Made by a program: the position numbers and the translations under genes. The notes beneath the pieces are model-generated. The model ran no database searches and was not told the DNA's origin. It saw only the letters and a list, made by a program, of their open reading frames with translations. DNA of 64,000 nt from Streptomyces sp. DH41 (GTDB lineage: Bacteria > Actinomycetota > Actinomycetes > Streptomycetales > Streptomycetaceae): NCBI RefSeq assembly GCF_029813785.1, contig NZ_JARVKY010000001.1, forward strand, positions 665,517 to 729,516, in the 5' to 3' direction. Below, one piece after another: positions 16,932 to 24,149 of the stretch; within the stretch, counting starts at the first letter, position 1; every line of letters starts with the position of its first letter.

Positions 16932-18305
16932 ATGGCGGCGGCACCGGCGGCGGGGGCCTCACCGGCCCCGGCCGCCCCCAAGTCACCCCAGTCCCCCACC
17001 TCACCCAAGCGGCGCAGGAGCGTGACCGGCACCCGCAAAACCGTGGTGGTCCTGTTCCTGCTGCCCGCACTGGTACTGCTCGGCGCGCTCGTGGTGTACC
17101 CGATCGGGTACTCGCTGATCCGCAGCTTCTACGACCAGTCCGGCGACGGCTTCGCCGGATTCGACAACTACCAGGCGCTGTTCACCGACGACGGCATCCG
17201 CACCGCGCTGAAGAACAACATCATCTGGGTGGTGTTCGCGCCGACGGTCGCCACCGCGCTGGGTCTGATCTTCGCGGTGCTGACCGAACGGGTGCGCTGG
17301 GGCACGGCGTTCAAACTGGTCGTCTTCATGCCGATGGCGATCTCCATGCTGGCGGCCGGCATCATCTTCCGCCTGGTGTACGACCAGGACCCGGACAAGG
17401 GCGTCGCGAACGCGGTGTGGGTCGGGGTGCACGACACGTTCGCCGAGTCGTCGGCGTTCCCGAAGGCGCACCCGGGCCGCGAGTCGCCGCTGGAGCCGGC
17501 CGGCGGCGGCGCGTTCATCACCAAGGAACCGGTCACCGCGGGCGAGACGGTCGTCCTCCCCCTCGTCGGCGTCGCCCCCGACGTGATGCCGGACGGCGCG
17601 AAGAAGGCCGTGTCCGCCGACCCCGAGGACGGGAGGATCACCGGCACCACCTGGCAGGACTTCACCCGCGGCAAGGGCGTCGGGAAGCTCAACGGCGTCG
17701 ACGCCGCCGAGCTGGGCTACGCCGGGATGAGGATCGAGGCGGTGAAGGACGGCAAGGTCGTCGCGAAGACGACGGCGGCCGGCGACGGCACCTTCACGCT
17801 CCCCGCCGTGGCCGAGGGAGCACAGCTCAGACTCCCCGCCGACAACTTCAAGGAGCCGTACAACGGCCTGAACTGGCTCGGCCCCTCGCTCGTCACCCCG
17901 GCCGTCATCGGGTCGTACGTGTGGATGTGGGCGGGCTTCGCGATGGTGCTGATCGCGGCCGGGCTGGCGGGCGTCCCCCGGGAACTCCTCGAAGCCGCCC
18001 GGGTCGACGGCGCGGGCGAGTGGCAGGTCTTCAGACGGGTCACGGTCCCGCTCCTGGCGCCGGTCCTCGCGGTCGTCGTCGTCACCCTGATGATCAACGT
18101 GCTGAAGGTCTTCGACCTGGTCTTCATCATCGCCCCGGGCTCCTCCCAGGACGACGCGAACGTGCTCGCCCTGGAGCTGTACCGCAAGGGCTTCGCCACC
18201 GACCAGCCGGGCATCGCCAGCGCCATCGCGGTGTTCCTGCTGCTCCTGGTCATCCCGGTGATGTGGTTCAACGTACGGCGGCTGCGGCGGGAGGTGCGGC
18301 GATGA
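16932..18305 (+). CDS. ABC sugar permease (MalF type) with a large extracytoplasmic insert
   Basis: A binding-protein-dependent permease of 457 residues, against the usual 290-330. TM1 is near 36-58, TM2 near 96-116, TM3 near 127-148. An insert of about 145 residues follows (about 165-312), then TM4 near 322-345, TM5 near 375-400 and TM6 near 430-446. The ATPase-coupling EAA loop is ELLEAARVDGAGEWQVFRRV (351-370). The insert contains a stretch YAGMRIEAVKDGKVVAKT then TAAGDGTFTLPAVAEG that reads like a carboxypeptidase-regulatory-like beta-sandwich. Its place between TM3 and TM4 matches the P2 loop of E. coli MalF, which contacts the binding protein. Its stop overlaps the next start (ATGA). 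Confidence 0.9.
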   Translation: MAAAPAAGASPAPAAPKSPQSPTSPKRRRSVTGTRKTVVVLFLLPALVLLGALVVYPIGYSLIRSFYDQSGDGFAGFDNYQALFTDDGIRTALKNNIIWVVFAPTVATALGLIFAVLTERVRWGTAFKLVVFMPMAISMLAAGIIFRLVYDQDPDKGVANAVWVGVHDTFAESSAFPKAHPGRESPLEPAGGGAFITKEPVTAGETVVLPLVGVAPDVMPDGAKKAVSADPEDGRITGTTWQDFTRGKGVGKLNGVDAAELGYAGMRIEAVKDGKVVAKTTAAGDGTFTLPAVAEGAQLRLPADNFKEPYNGLNWLGPSLVTPAVIGSYVWMWAGFAMVLIAAGLAGVPRELLEAARVDGAGEWQVFRRVTVPLLAPVLAVVVVTLMINVLKVFDLVFIIAPGSSQDDANVLALELYRKGFATDQPGIASAIAVFLLLLVIPVMWFNVRRLRREVRR

Positions 18306-19219
18306 CCACGGACGCGGGCTCCCTCACGAAGACGGCGTCGACGCCGCCCGGGACGGCCGTCAGGGCGAAGCGGTCGCTGGGGTCCCGGCTCGCCGAGGGC
18401 GTCAGCGGCGGACTGGTCCAGGTGTTCCTGATCGTCGTGGGCCTGTTCTGGCTGGTCCCGACGATCGGCCTGCTGCTGTCCTCGTTGCGCACGCCCCGGG
18501 ACATGGCGGCGAGCGGCTGGTGGGAGGTCTTCACCAAGCCGTCCCAGCTCACCTTCCAGAGCTACGAGGAGCTGCTGAGGAACGGCGACATCACCTCCTC
18601 GCTCCTCAACACCGCGATGATCACGATCCCGGCGACCGTCCTGGTCGTGGTCATCGGGTCGCTCGCCGGATACGCGTTCGCGTGGATGGACTTCCCGGGC
18701 CGCGACTGGTGGTTCCTGGCCGTGGTGGGACTGCTCGTCGTGCCCGTCCAGGTCGCCCTGATCCCGATCGCCGAACTCTTCGGCAAGATCGGGCTGTTCG
18801 GCTCGGTCGTCGGCGTGATCCTGTTCCACGTCGGCTTCGGGCTGCCGTTCGCGGTGTTCCTGCTGCGGAACTTCTTCGCGGAGATCCCGAGAGAGCTGCT
18901 GGAGGCCGCCCGGCTGGACGGCGCCGGTGAACTGCGCCTGTTCGTCCGGGTGGTGATGCCGCTGGGCGGGCCCGCGATCGCGAGCCTGGGCATCTTCCAG
19001 TTCCTGTGGGTGTGGAACGACATGCTGGTCGCGCTGATCTTCTCGGACTCCGGGAGCCAGCCGATCACGGTCGCCCTGCAGACGCAGGTACGGCAGTTCG
19101 GCAACAACATCGACGTACTGGCGCCGGGAGCGTTCATCTCCATGGTGATCCCGCTGGCCGTGTTCTTCGCGTTCCAGCGGCAGTTCGTGTCCGGTGTCAT
19201 GGCGGGCGCCGTCAAGTAG
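18302..19219 (+). CDS. ABC sugar permease (MalG type)
   Basis: The second permease of the importer, 305 residues from an ATG that overlaps the previous stop by four bases. Six TM segments are visible, starting at about 38 (LVQVFLIVVGLFWLVPTIGLLLSSL). The EAA loop is ELLEAARLDGAGELRLFVRVVMPLGGP. The C-terminal end FQRQFVSGVMAGAVK is typical of MalG-type subunits. No ATPase gene follows; many Streptomyces sugar importers share the multitask ATPase MsiK, and that is the likely energy source here (inference). The operon ends in a hairpin 16 bases downstream. Confidence 0.95.
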   Translation: MTTDAGSLTKTASTPPGTAVRAKRSLGSRLAEGVSGGLVQVFLIVVGLFWLVPTIGLLLSSLRTPRDMAASGWWEVFTKPSQLTFQSYEELLRNGDITSSLLNTAMITIPATVLVVVIGSLAGYAFAWMDFPGRDWWFLAVVGLLVVPVQVALIPIAELFGKIGLFGSVVGVILFHVGFGLPFAVFLLRNFFAEIPRELLEAARLDGAGELRLFVRVVMPLGGPAIASLGIFQFLWVWNDMLVALIFSDSGSQPITVALQTQVRQFGNNIDVLAPGAFISMVIPLAVFFAFQRQFVSGVMAGAVK

Positions 19220-19234
19220 GCGCGACAGCAACCC

Positions 19235-19267
19235 GAGGGGGCGGGCCGAACACCGGCTCGCCCCCTC
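19235..19267 (+). terminator. Terminator of the sugar ABC operon
   Basis: GAGGGGGCG and CGCCCCCTC form a nine-pair perfect stem just after the MalG-type permease stop. Confidence 0.65.
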
Positions 19268-19401
19268 CTTCGTACGAGCGTTTTCCGGGTGCGCGAAATC
19301 CCCCGAATGCCGCAGGGGCCGTAACCAAGTCACTCCACCGGCCGTTCCCGGGCCGAACGCCCGCGCCGACTCCGCCGGCCCCGCCGACCCATGGATGCCC
19401 C

Positions 19402-21663
19402 GTGCCCCGGTTCAGTGTCATCGTCCCCGCGTACCAGGTCCAGGCGTATCTGCACGCGTGCCTGGAGTCGGTGCTGTCCCAGTCGTACCCGGATCTCGAA
19501 CTGATCGTCGTCGACGACTGCTCGCCGGACGCCTGCGGCGCGATCGCCGACGAGTTCGCGGCCCGCGACCCGCGCGTACAGGCCGTGCACCTGACCCGGA
19601 ACCAGGGCCTGGGTCCCGCGCGCAACGCCGGGATGGAACGGGCGAGCGGCGACTACCTGGTCTTCCTCGACGGCGACGACACCCTCACCCCGGGCGCGCT
19701 GCGGGCCGTCGCCGACCGGATCAAGGAGACCGGGGATCCCGACGTCCTGGTCTACGACTACGCGCGTACCCGGTGGTCGGGCGAGGCGGTCCGCAACCAG
19801 GCCGCCGCGCACCTCACCGAAGAGGGCCCGGCGCCCTTCCGGCTCCCCGACCGGCCGGGGCTGCTGAAGCTGCTGATGGTGGCCTGGAACAAGGCGGTGC
19901 GACGGGAGTTCGCCGAGCGCGAGGGCTTCACCTTCCCGCCCGGCTACTACGAGGACACCCCGTGGACGTACCCGGTCCTGATGACGGCTCAGTCCATCGC
20001 CACCCTGGACCGGGTCTGCGTCCACTACCGGCAGCGCCGGCGGGGCAGCATCCTGGGCACGCCGAGCGAGCGGCACCTCGACGTGTTCGCGCAGTACGAC
20101 CGCGTCTTCGCGTTCCTGGAGTCGCACCCGGAGCCGGGCCGCTGGCGGCCGGTGCTCTACCGCCGCATGGCCGACCACCTGACGACGGTGTTCACCCGCC
20201 CCGACCGCCTCCCGCGCTCCCTGCGCGGCGAGTTCCTGCGCCGGGCCCGCGTCCACTGCCGCCGCTACCGGGTCCCCGGCGCCCCCGCCCCGCTGCCCGT
20301 CCGCCTGCGCCACGCCCTGCTCCGCCTCGGCCTGCGCCGCACCTACGAGGCCCTGCGGCTGACGTCCGCCCTGCACCGCCGGACGGTGAAGGGCAGCGCC
20401 AAGCTGCTGCGCGCCGCACGGGCCGCCACCCTCCGCCTGCACTACCGCGTCCAGCGCCGCCTCCCCCTGCGCGCCGACCGCGCCCTCTTCGCCGCCGACG
20501 GGGGCCGGGGGCACGGTTGCGACCCGGGCGCGCTGGAGGAGGCGTTCCGCGAGGTCGTCCCGCACGTGCGCACCGCGTGGGCCGCCGACCCCGCGCACCA
20601 CCACACGATCCCGACCGGCACGCGCCGCCTCACCCCGGGCACGGCGGCCTACTGGACGGCGCTGGCCCGCTCCCGCTACCTGGTGCACAACACCGCCTTC
20701 GACGCCGGCCTGCTCAAGCGGAAGGGACAGGTCCTGATCCAGACGCAGGCCGGGACCCCCCTCAAGCACATGGGCCTGGACCTCCAGGAACGCCCGGCCG
20801 CCGCGGCCGGCACCGACTTCGCCCGGCTGCTGCGCGACGTCGACTCCTGGGACTACGTCGTCTCCGCCAACCGCCACTCCACCCTGACCTGGGAGCGCGT
20901 CCACCCCGGCGGCTACACCACGCTGGAGTACGGCCAGCCCCGCACCGACGTCCTCCAGCGGGCGACGCCGGCGGACGTGGCCCGGCTGCGCGAGAGCCTC
21001 GGCATCCCCGAGGGCACGGTCGCGATCCTCTACGCGCCCACCCACCGCGACTACCGGCGCACCCAGCGCGCGGCCCTGGACCTGGAGCGCGTCCTCACCC
21101 GCCTCGGTCCCCGCTTCATGGTGCTGGCCCGCGCCCACCCCCAACGCGGCGGTCCGCTCGCCGAGTCCGGGGGCCGGATCCTCGACGTCAGCGATCACCC
21201 GAGCGTTCAGTCGCTGTGCCTGGCCTCGGACGCCCTCGTCACCGACTACTCGTCGCTGATGTTCGACTACGCGGGCCTGGACCGGCCGATCGTGATCCAC
21301 GCGGACGAGCCGGAGGCGTACGAGGCGGCCCGCGGCACCTACTTCGACCTGAGCGCCGTCCCGCCGGGCGCGATCGCGCGGGACGAGGACGAGCTGATCG
21401 ACATCTTCGCCGACGGGCACTGGCGCGGAGCCCGCTCCGACCGGCTCAGGGCCGACTTCCGCGAGCGGTTCTGCCCGTACGACGACGGCCGCGCCGCCGA
21501 GCGCGTCGTACGCCGCGTGGTGCTGGGCGAGACGGCCCTGGCTCCGGTCGTGCCGCTCGCCGAACGGCACCCCGCGCCCTCCGCCGCCTCGGCCCTCGCG
21601 CGCACCCCGCTGGCCACGGTGCCGAAACCCGCCGGGCCCCGCACCGTCACCGACAGCCTCTGA
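19402..21663 (+). CDS. GT2 glycosyltransferase / CDP-glycerol glycerophosphotransferase fusion, paralogue 1
   Basis: A 753-residue two-domain protein from a GTG (VPRFSVIVPA). The GT2 domain (1-230) has VVDDCSPD (Asp38-Asp39), the metal-binding LDGDD (89-93), WNK (162-164) and the catalytic-type YYEDTPW with Glu184-Asp185. A basic linker (270-350) leads to a TagB/TagF-like domain (about 355-705) with YAPTHRDY (544-551), RAHP (577-580) and TDYSSLMFDY (614-623). The motif that is HGTPLK in active TagF-type enzymes reads QAGTPLK here, so the proposed base His is Ala450. There is no TM helix; membrane contact probably comes from the basic linker. The likely role is wall teichoic acid or related polymer synthesis. 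No good RBS precedes the GTG. Confidence 0.85.
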   Translation: MPRFSVIVPAYQVQAYLHACLESVLSQSYPDLELIVVDDCSPDACGAIADEFAARDPRVQAVHLTRNQGLGPARNAGMERASGDYLVFLDGDDTLTPGALRAVADRIKETGDPDVLVYDYARTRWSGEAVRNQAAAHLTEEGPAPFRLPDRPGLLKLLMVAWNKAVRREFAEREGFTFPPGYYEDTPWTYPVLMTAQSIATLDRVCVHYRQRRRGSILGTPSERHLDVFAQYDRVFAFLESHPEPGRWRPVLYRRMADHLTTVFTRPDRLPRSLRGEFLRRARVHCRRYRVPGAPAPLPVRLRHALLRLGLRRTYEALRLTSALHRRTVKGSAKLLRAARAATLRLHYRVQRRLPLRADRALFAADGGRGHGCDPGALEEAFREVVPHVRTAWAADPAHHHTIPTGTRRLTPGTAAYWTALARSRYLVHNTAFDAGLLKRKGQVLIQTQAGTPLKHMGLDLQERPAAAAGTDFARLLRDVDSWDYVVSANRHSTLTWERVHPGGYTTLEYGQPRTDVLQRATPADVARLRESLGIPEGTVAILYAPTHRDYRRTQRAALDLERVLTRLGPRFMVLARAHPQRGGPLAESGGRILDVSDHPSVQSLCLASDALVTDYSSLMFDYAGLDRPIVIHADEPEAYEAARGTYFDLSAVPPGAIARDEDELIDIFADGHWRGARSDRLRADFRERFCPYDDGRAAERVVRRVVLGETALAPVVPLAERHPAPSAASALARTPLATVPKPAGPRTVTDSL

Positions 21664-21689
21664 CCGCCGTTTGCCCACTGGGAGTTCGC

Positions 21690-21872
21690 ATGCCCCGCAG
21701 TTCGTCGCGGCCCACTCCGACCCGGCCGCCCACCTGGCGTCCGACAGGACGGCCGGGCCGCCGGACGGCAGGACCGGCGGGTGCGGCGGACGCGGCAGTC
21801 GGCAGCCACGGCAGACGCGGCAACCGAGGAGGCGCCCGCCGGACAGGAGGCTCCCACCGGGCAGGCGACTGA
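21690..21872 (+). other. Spacer with a possible 60-codon ORF
   Basis: Between paralogues 1 and 2 an ATG at 21690, preceded by GGGAG at seven bases, opens a 60-codon frame beginning MPRSSSRPTPTRPP. The product is Arg/Gly/Pro-rich low complexity with no domain. The sequence around the ATG (gcATGCCCCGC) resembles the true start of paralogue 2 (gtATGCCCCGC), so it may be a relic or decoy start. I do not call it a gene. Confidence 0.2.
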
Positions 21873-21891
21873 CGCCGGACAGGCGGCTCCC
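21838..21891 (+). repeat. Three diverged 18-bp tandem units
   Basis: gccggacaggaggctccc (21838-21855) and gccggacaggcggctccc (21874-21891) differ at one base and flank a diverged middle unit of the same length. They lie in the spacer just before paralogue 2. Confidence 0.6.
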
Positions 21892-21922
21892 GTGCGACCA
21901 GGAGAACGAGAGAAAGAGCAGT

Positions 21923-24142
21923 ATGCCCCGCTTCAGCATCATCGTCCCGTCCCATGGGGTCGCGGGGCGGTTGTCCCTGGCGCTGGACTCGGTCCTCGCC
22001 CAGTCCTTCGGTGACTTCGAGCTGATCCCCGTCCACGACGCCCCGGACCGCGCCGAGGCGGAGGTCGTCCAGGAGCGCGCCGAGCGGGACTCCCGGGTGG
22101 CGCCCACGCACTCGCCGCCGTCGGCCGGGCTGGCCGGGGCCCGCAACACCGGGATGCGGGCGGCGACCGGCGCGTACCTGCTGTTCCTGGACGGCGACGA
22201 CATCCTCGTCCCGGGCGCGCTGGCGGCGCTGGACGCGCGGCTGGCGGACACCGGCGGCGTCGACGTGCTGTACACCGAGCACGAGCGGGTGCCCTGGTGG
22301 GAGGGCGAGACGACCAACCCGGCCGCCCCGCTGCTGGCGAAGGCCCCGGACGGCGCCTTCGCCCCCGACCGCGCCCCGCACCTCACCGGCGTGCGGCTGC
22401 CCGCGTGGAGCGCGGTCTACCGCCGTACCTTCCTCACCGAACGGCGACTGGCCTTCCCCGACGGGCACTTCACGGACGTCGGCTTCGGCGCCCTGGTCGC
22501 GGCGCGCGCCGAACGCGTGGCCGTGCTGCGCTCCGTGGTCGTACGGCATCTGGTGCGGCGCCAGGGCAACCGGCTGAACCTGCCCGGCGAGCACCACGCG
22601 GACCTCCTCGACCAGGCCGAACTGGCGCTCGCGGACGCGGCCGCGCGAAGGCTGCCGCCCGAGCGGCGCGGCCCGCTGTTCGAGCAGCTCTTCGCCGCGG
22701 TCCTGAAGACCGCCACGCACCCCCGGCGCCTGACGCGCCAGGGGCGCCGCGCCTTCTTCCGCCGGGCGAGCGGCCTGTACCGGCGCCACCGCCCCGCCGG
22801 TTTCCGGCCCCCGGGCGGCCGGCTCGGGGTGCAGCACCGGCTGCTGGCGTCCGGGTCGTACGCCGCCTTCCGTGCCCTGCGCGCCGCCAACCGCGCGGCG
22901 ACCGGGGTGCTGGGCCGCCTGCCCTGCCCGCACGGTCTGCGCACCCGCCTGCGCTACCGCCTCCGGCTGCGCCGCCCGCTGGATCCCGACCTCGTCGTGT
23001 ACTGCGCCTACTGGGGCCGCGGTTACGCCTGCAACCCGGCCGCGATCCACGCCAGGGCCCGCGAACTCGCCCCGCACCTGCGGTCGGTGTTCCTGGTCGA
23101 GCCCGGCCAGGCGCACACGGTCCCCGAGGACGTCGACCACGCCGTGATCGGCAGCCGCCGCTACTGGGACGTGCTGGCCCGCGCCAAGTACCTGGTCAAC
23201 AACGCCAACTTCGCCGAGGACGTCGTCAAGCGCCCCGGCAGCGTGCACGTGCAGACGCAGCACGGCACCCCGCTGAAGACGATGGGCGTCGACCAGTCGA
23301 CGTACCCCGTGGTGGCGGCGGCCAGCGGCAGCTTCGCCAAGCTGCTGGGCCGCGTGGACCGCTGGGACTACAACCTCTCCGCCAACCGCCACTCCACCCA
23401 GATGTGGGAGCGCGCCTTCCCCGGCTCCTACGAGAACCTGGAGTACGGCTATCCGCGCAACGACGTCTACTGCACGGCGACCGCCGACGACGTCGCCCGC
23501 GTCCGGCGCGAACTGGGCGTACCGGAAGGAAAGACGGCCGTCCTCTACGCGCCCACCCACCGGGACTACGCGACCGGTCCCGACACCGGGCCGGGCACCG
23601 GCGGCCTGGACCTGGAGGCGTTCTGCGAGGCGGCCGGCGAGGACGTGGTGGTGCTGCTGCGCGCCCACTACTTCCACGACCGGGGCGGCGCGCGGAGCAC
23701 CGGACGGATCATCGACGTCACCGCGCACCGCTCCTCCGAGGACGTGTGCCTGGCCGCCGACGCGCTGGTCACCGACTACTCGTCGATCATGTTCGACTAC
23801 GCCAACCTGGACCGGCCGATCGTCGTGTACGCCGACGACTGGGACGTCTACCGGGAGACGCGCGGCGTCTACTTCGACCTGATGACAACGCCGCCCGGCC
23901 CGGTGGTGCGCACGCCCGAGGAGCTGGCCCGCGTCTTCCACGACGGCACCTACGCCGGCCCCGCCTCGGCGGCGTCGCGGGCGGCGTTCCGGGAGCGGTT
24001 CTGCGAGTTCGACGACGGCCGGGCCGCCGAGCGCGTCGTACGCCGGGTGCTGCTGGGCGAGCCGCCCGAGGCGCTGCCGCCCGTGATCCCGCTCGCGGAG
24101 CGCGTCCCGGCCCCCGCCGCCGCCACCTTCGTAAGGAGCTGA
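21923..24142 (+). CDS. GT2 / CDP-glycerol glycerophosphotransferase fusion, paralogue 2
   Basis: A 739-residue protein with the same layout as its neighbours. In the GT2 half (1-230) the metal-binding LDGDD (89-93) is kept, but other motifs are altered: Asp38 is His (VHDAPD), the WNK motif reads WSA (162-164), and the Glu184-Asp185 pair is Thr-Asp (GHFTDVGF). The TagF-like half (about 350-710) looks complete, with HGTPLK and His447, YAPTHRDY (542-549), RAHY, and TDYSSIMFDY (617-626). This is therefore the paralogue most likely to be an active glycerophosphotransferase, while its GT2 half may have a changed donor or be inactive. It starts at an ATG with an AGAAAGAG stretch upstream and ends seven bases before paralogue 3. 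Confidence 0.85.
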   Translation: MPRFSIIVPSHGVAGRLSLALDSVLAQSFGDFELIPVHDAPDRAEAEVVQERAERDSRVAPTHSPPSAGLAGARNTGMRAATGAYLLFLDGDDILVPGALAALDARLADTGGVDVLYTEHERVPWWEGETTNPAAPLLAKAPDGAFAPDRAPHLTGVRLPAWSAVYRRTFLTERRLAFPDGHFTDVGFGALVAARAERVAVLRSVVVRHLVRRQGNRLNLPGEHHADLLDQAELALADAAARRLPPERRGPLFEQLFAAVLKTATHPRRLTRQGRRAFFRRASGLYRRHRPAGFRPPGGRLGVQHRLLASGSYAAFRALRAANRAATGVLGRLPCPHGLRTRLRYRLRLRRPLDPDLVVYCAYWGRGYACNPAAIHARARELAPHLRSVFLVEPGQAHTVPEDVDHAVIGSRRYWDVLARAKYLVNNANFAEDVVKRPGSVHVQTQHGTPLKTMGVDQSTYPVVAAASGSFAKLLGRVDRWDYNLSANRHSTQMWERAFPGSYENLEYGYPRNDVYCTATADDVARVRRELGVPEGKTAVLYAPTHRDYATGPDTGPGTGGLDLEAFCEAAGEDVVVLLRAHYFHDRGGARSTGRIIDVTAHRSSEDVCLAADALVTDYSSIMFDYANLDRPIVVYADDWDVYRETRGVYFDLMTTPPGPVVRTPEELARVFHDGTYAGPASAASRAAFRERFCEFDDGRAAERVVRRVLLGEPPEALPPVIPLAERVPAPAAATFVRS

Positions 24143-24149
24143 TCCCGCA

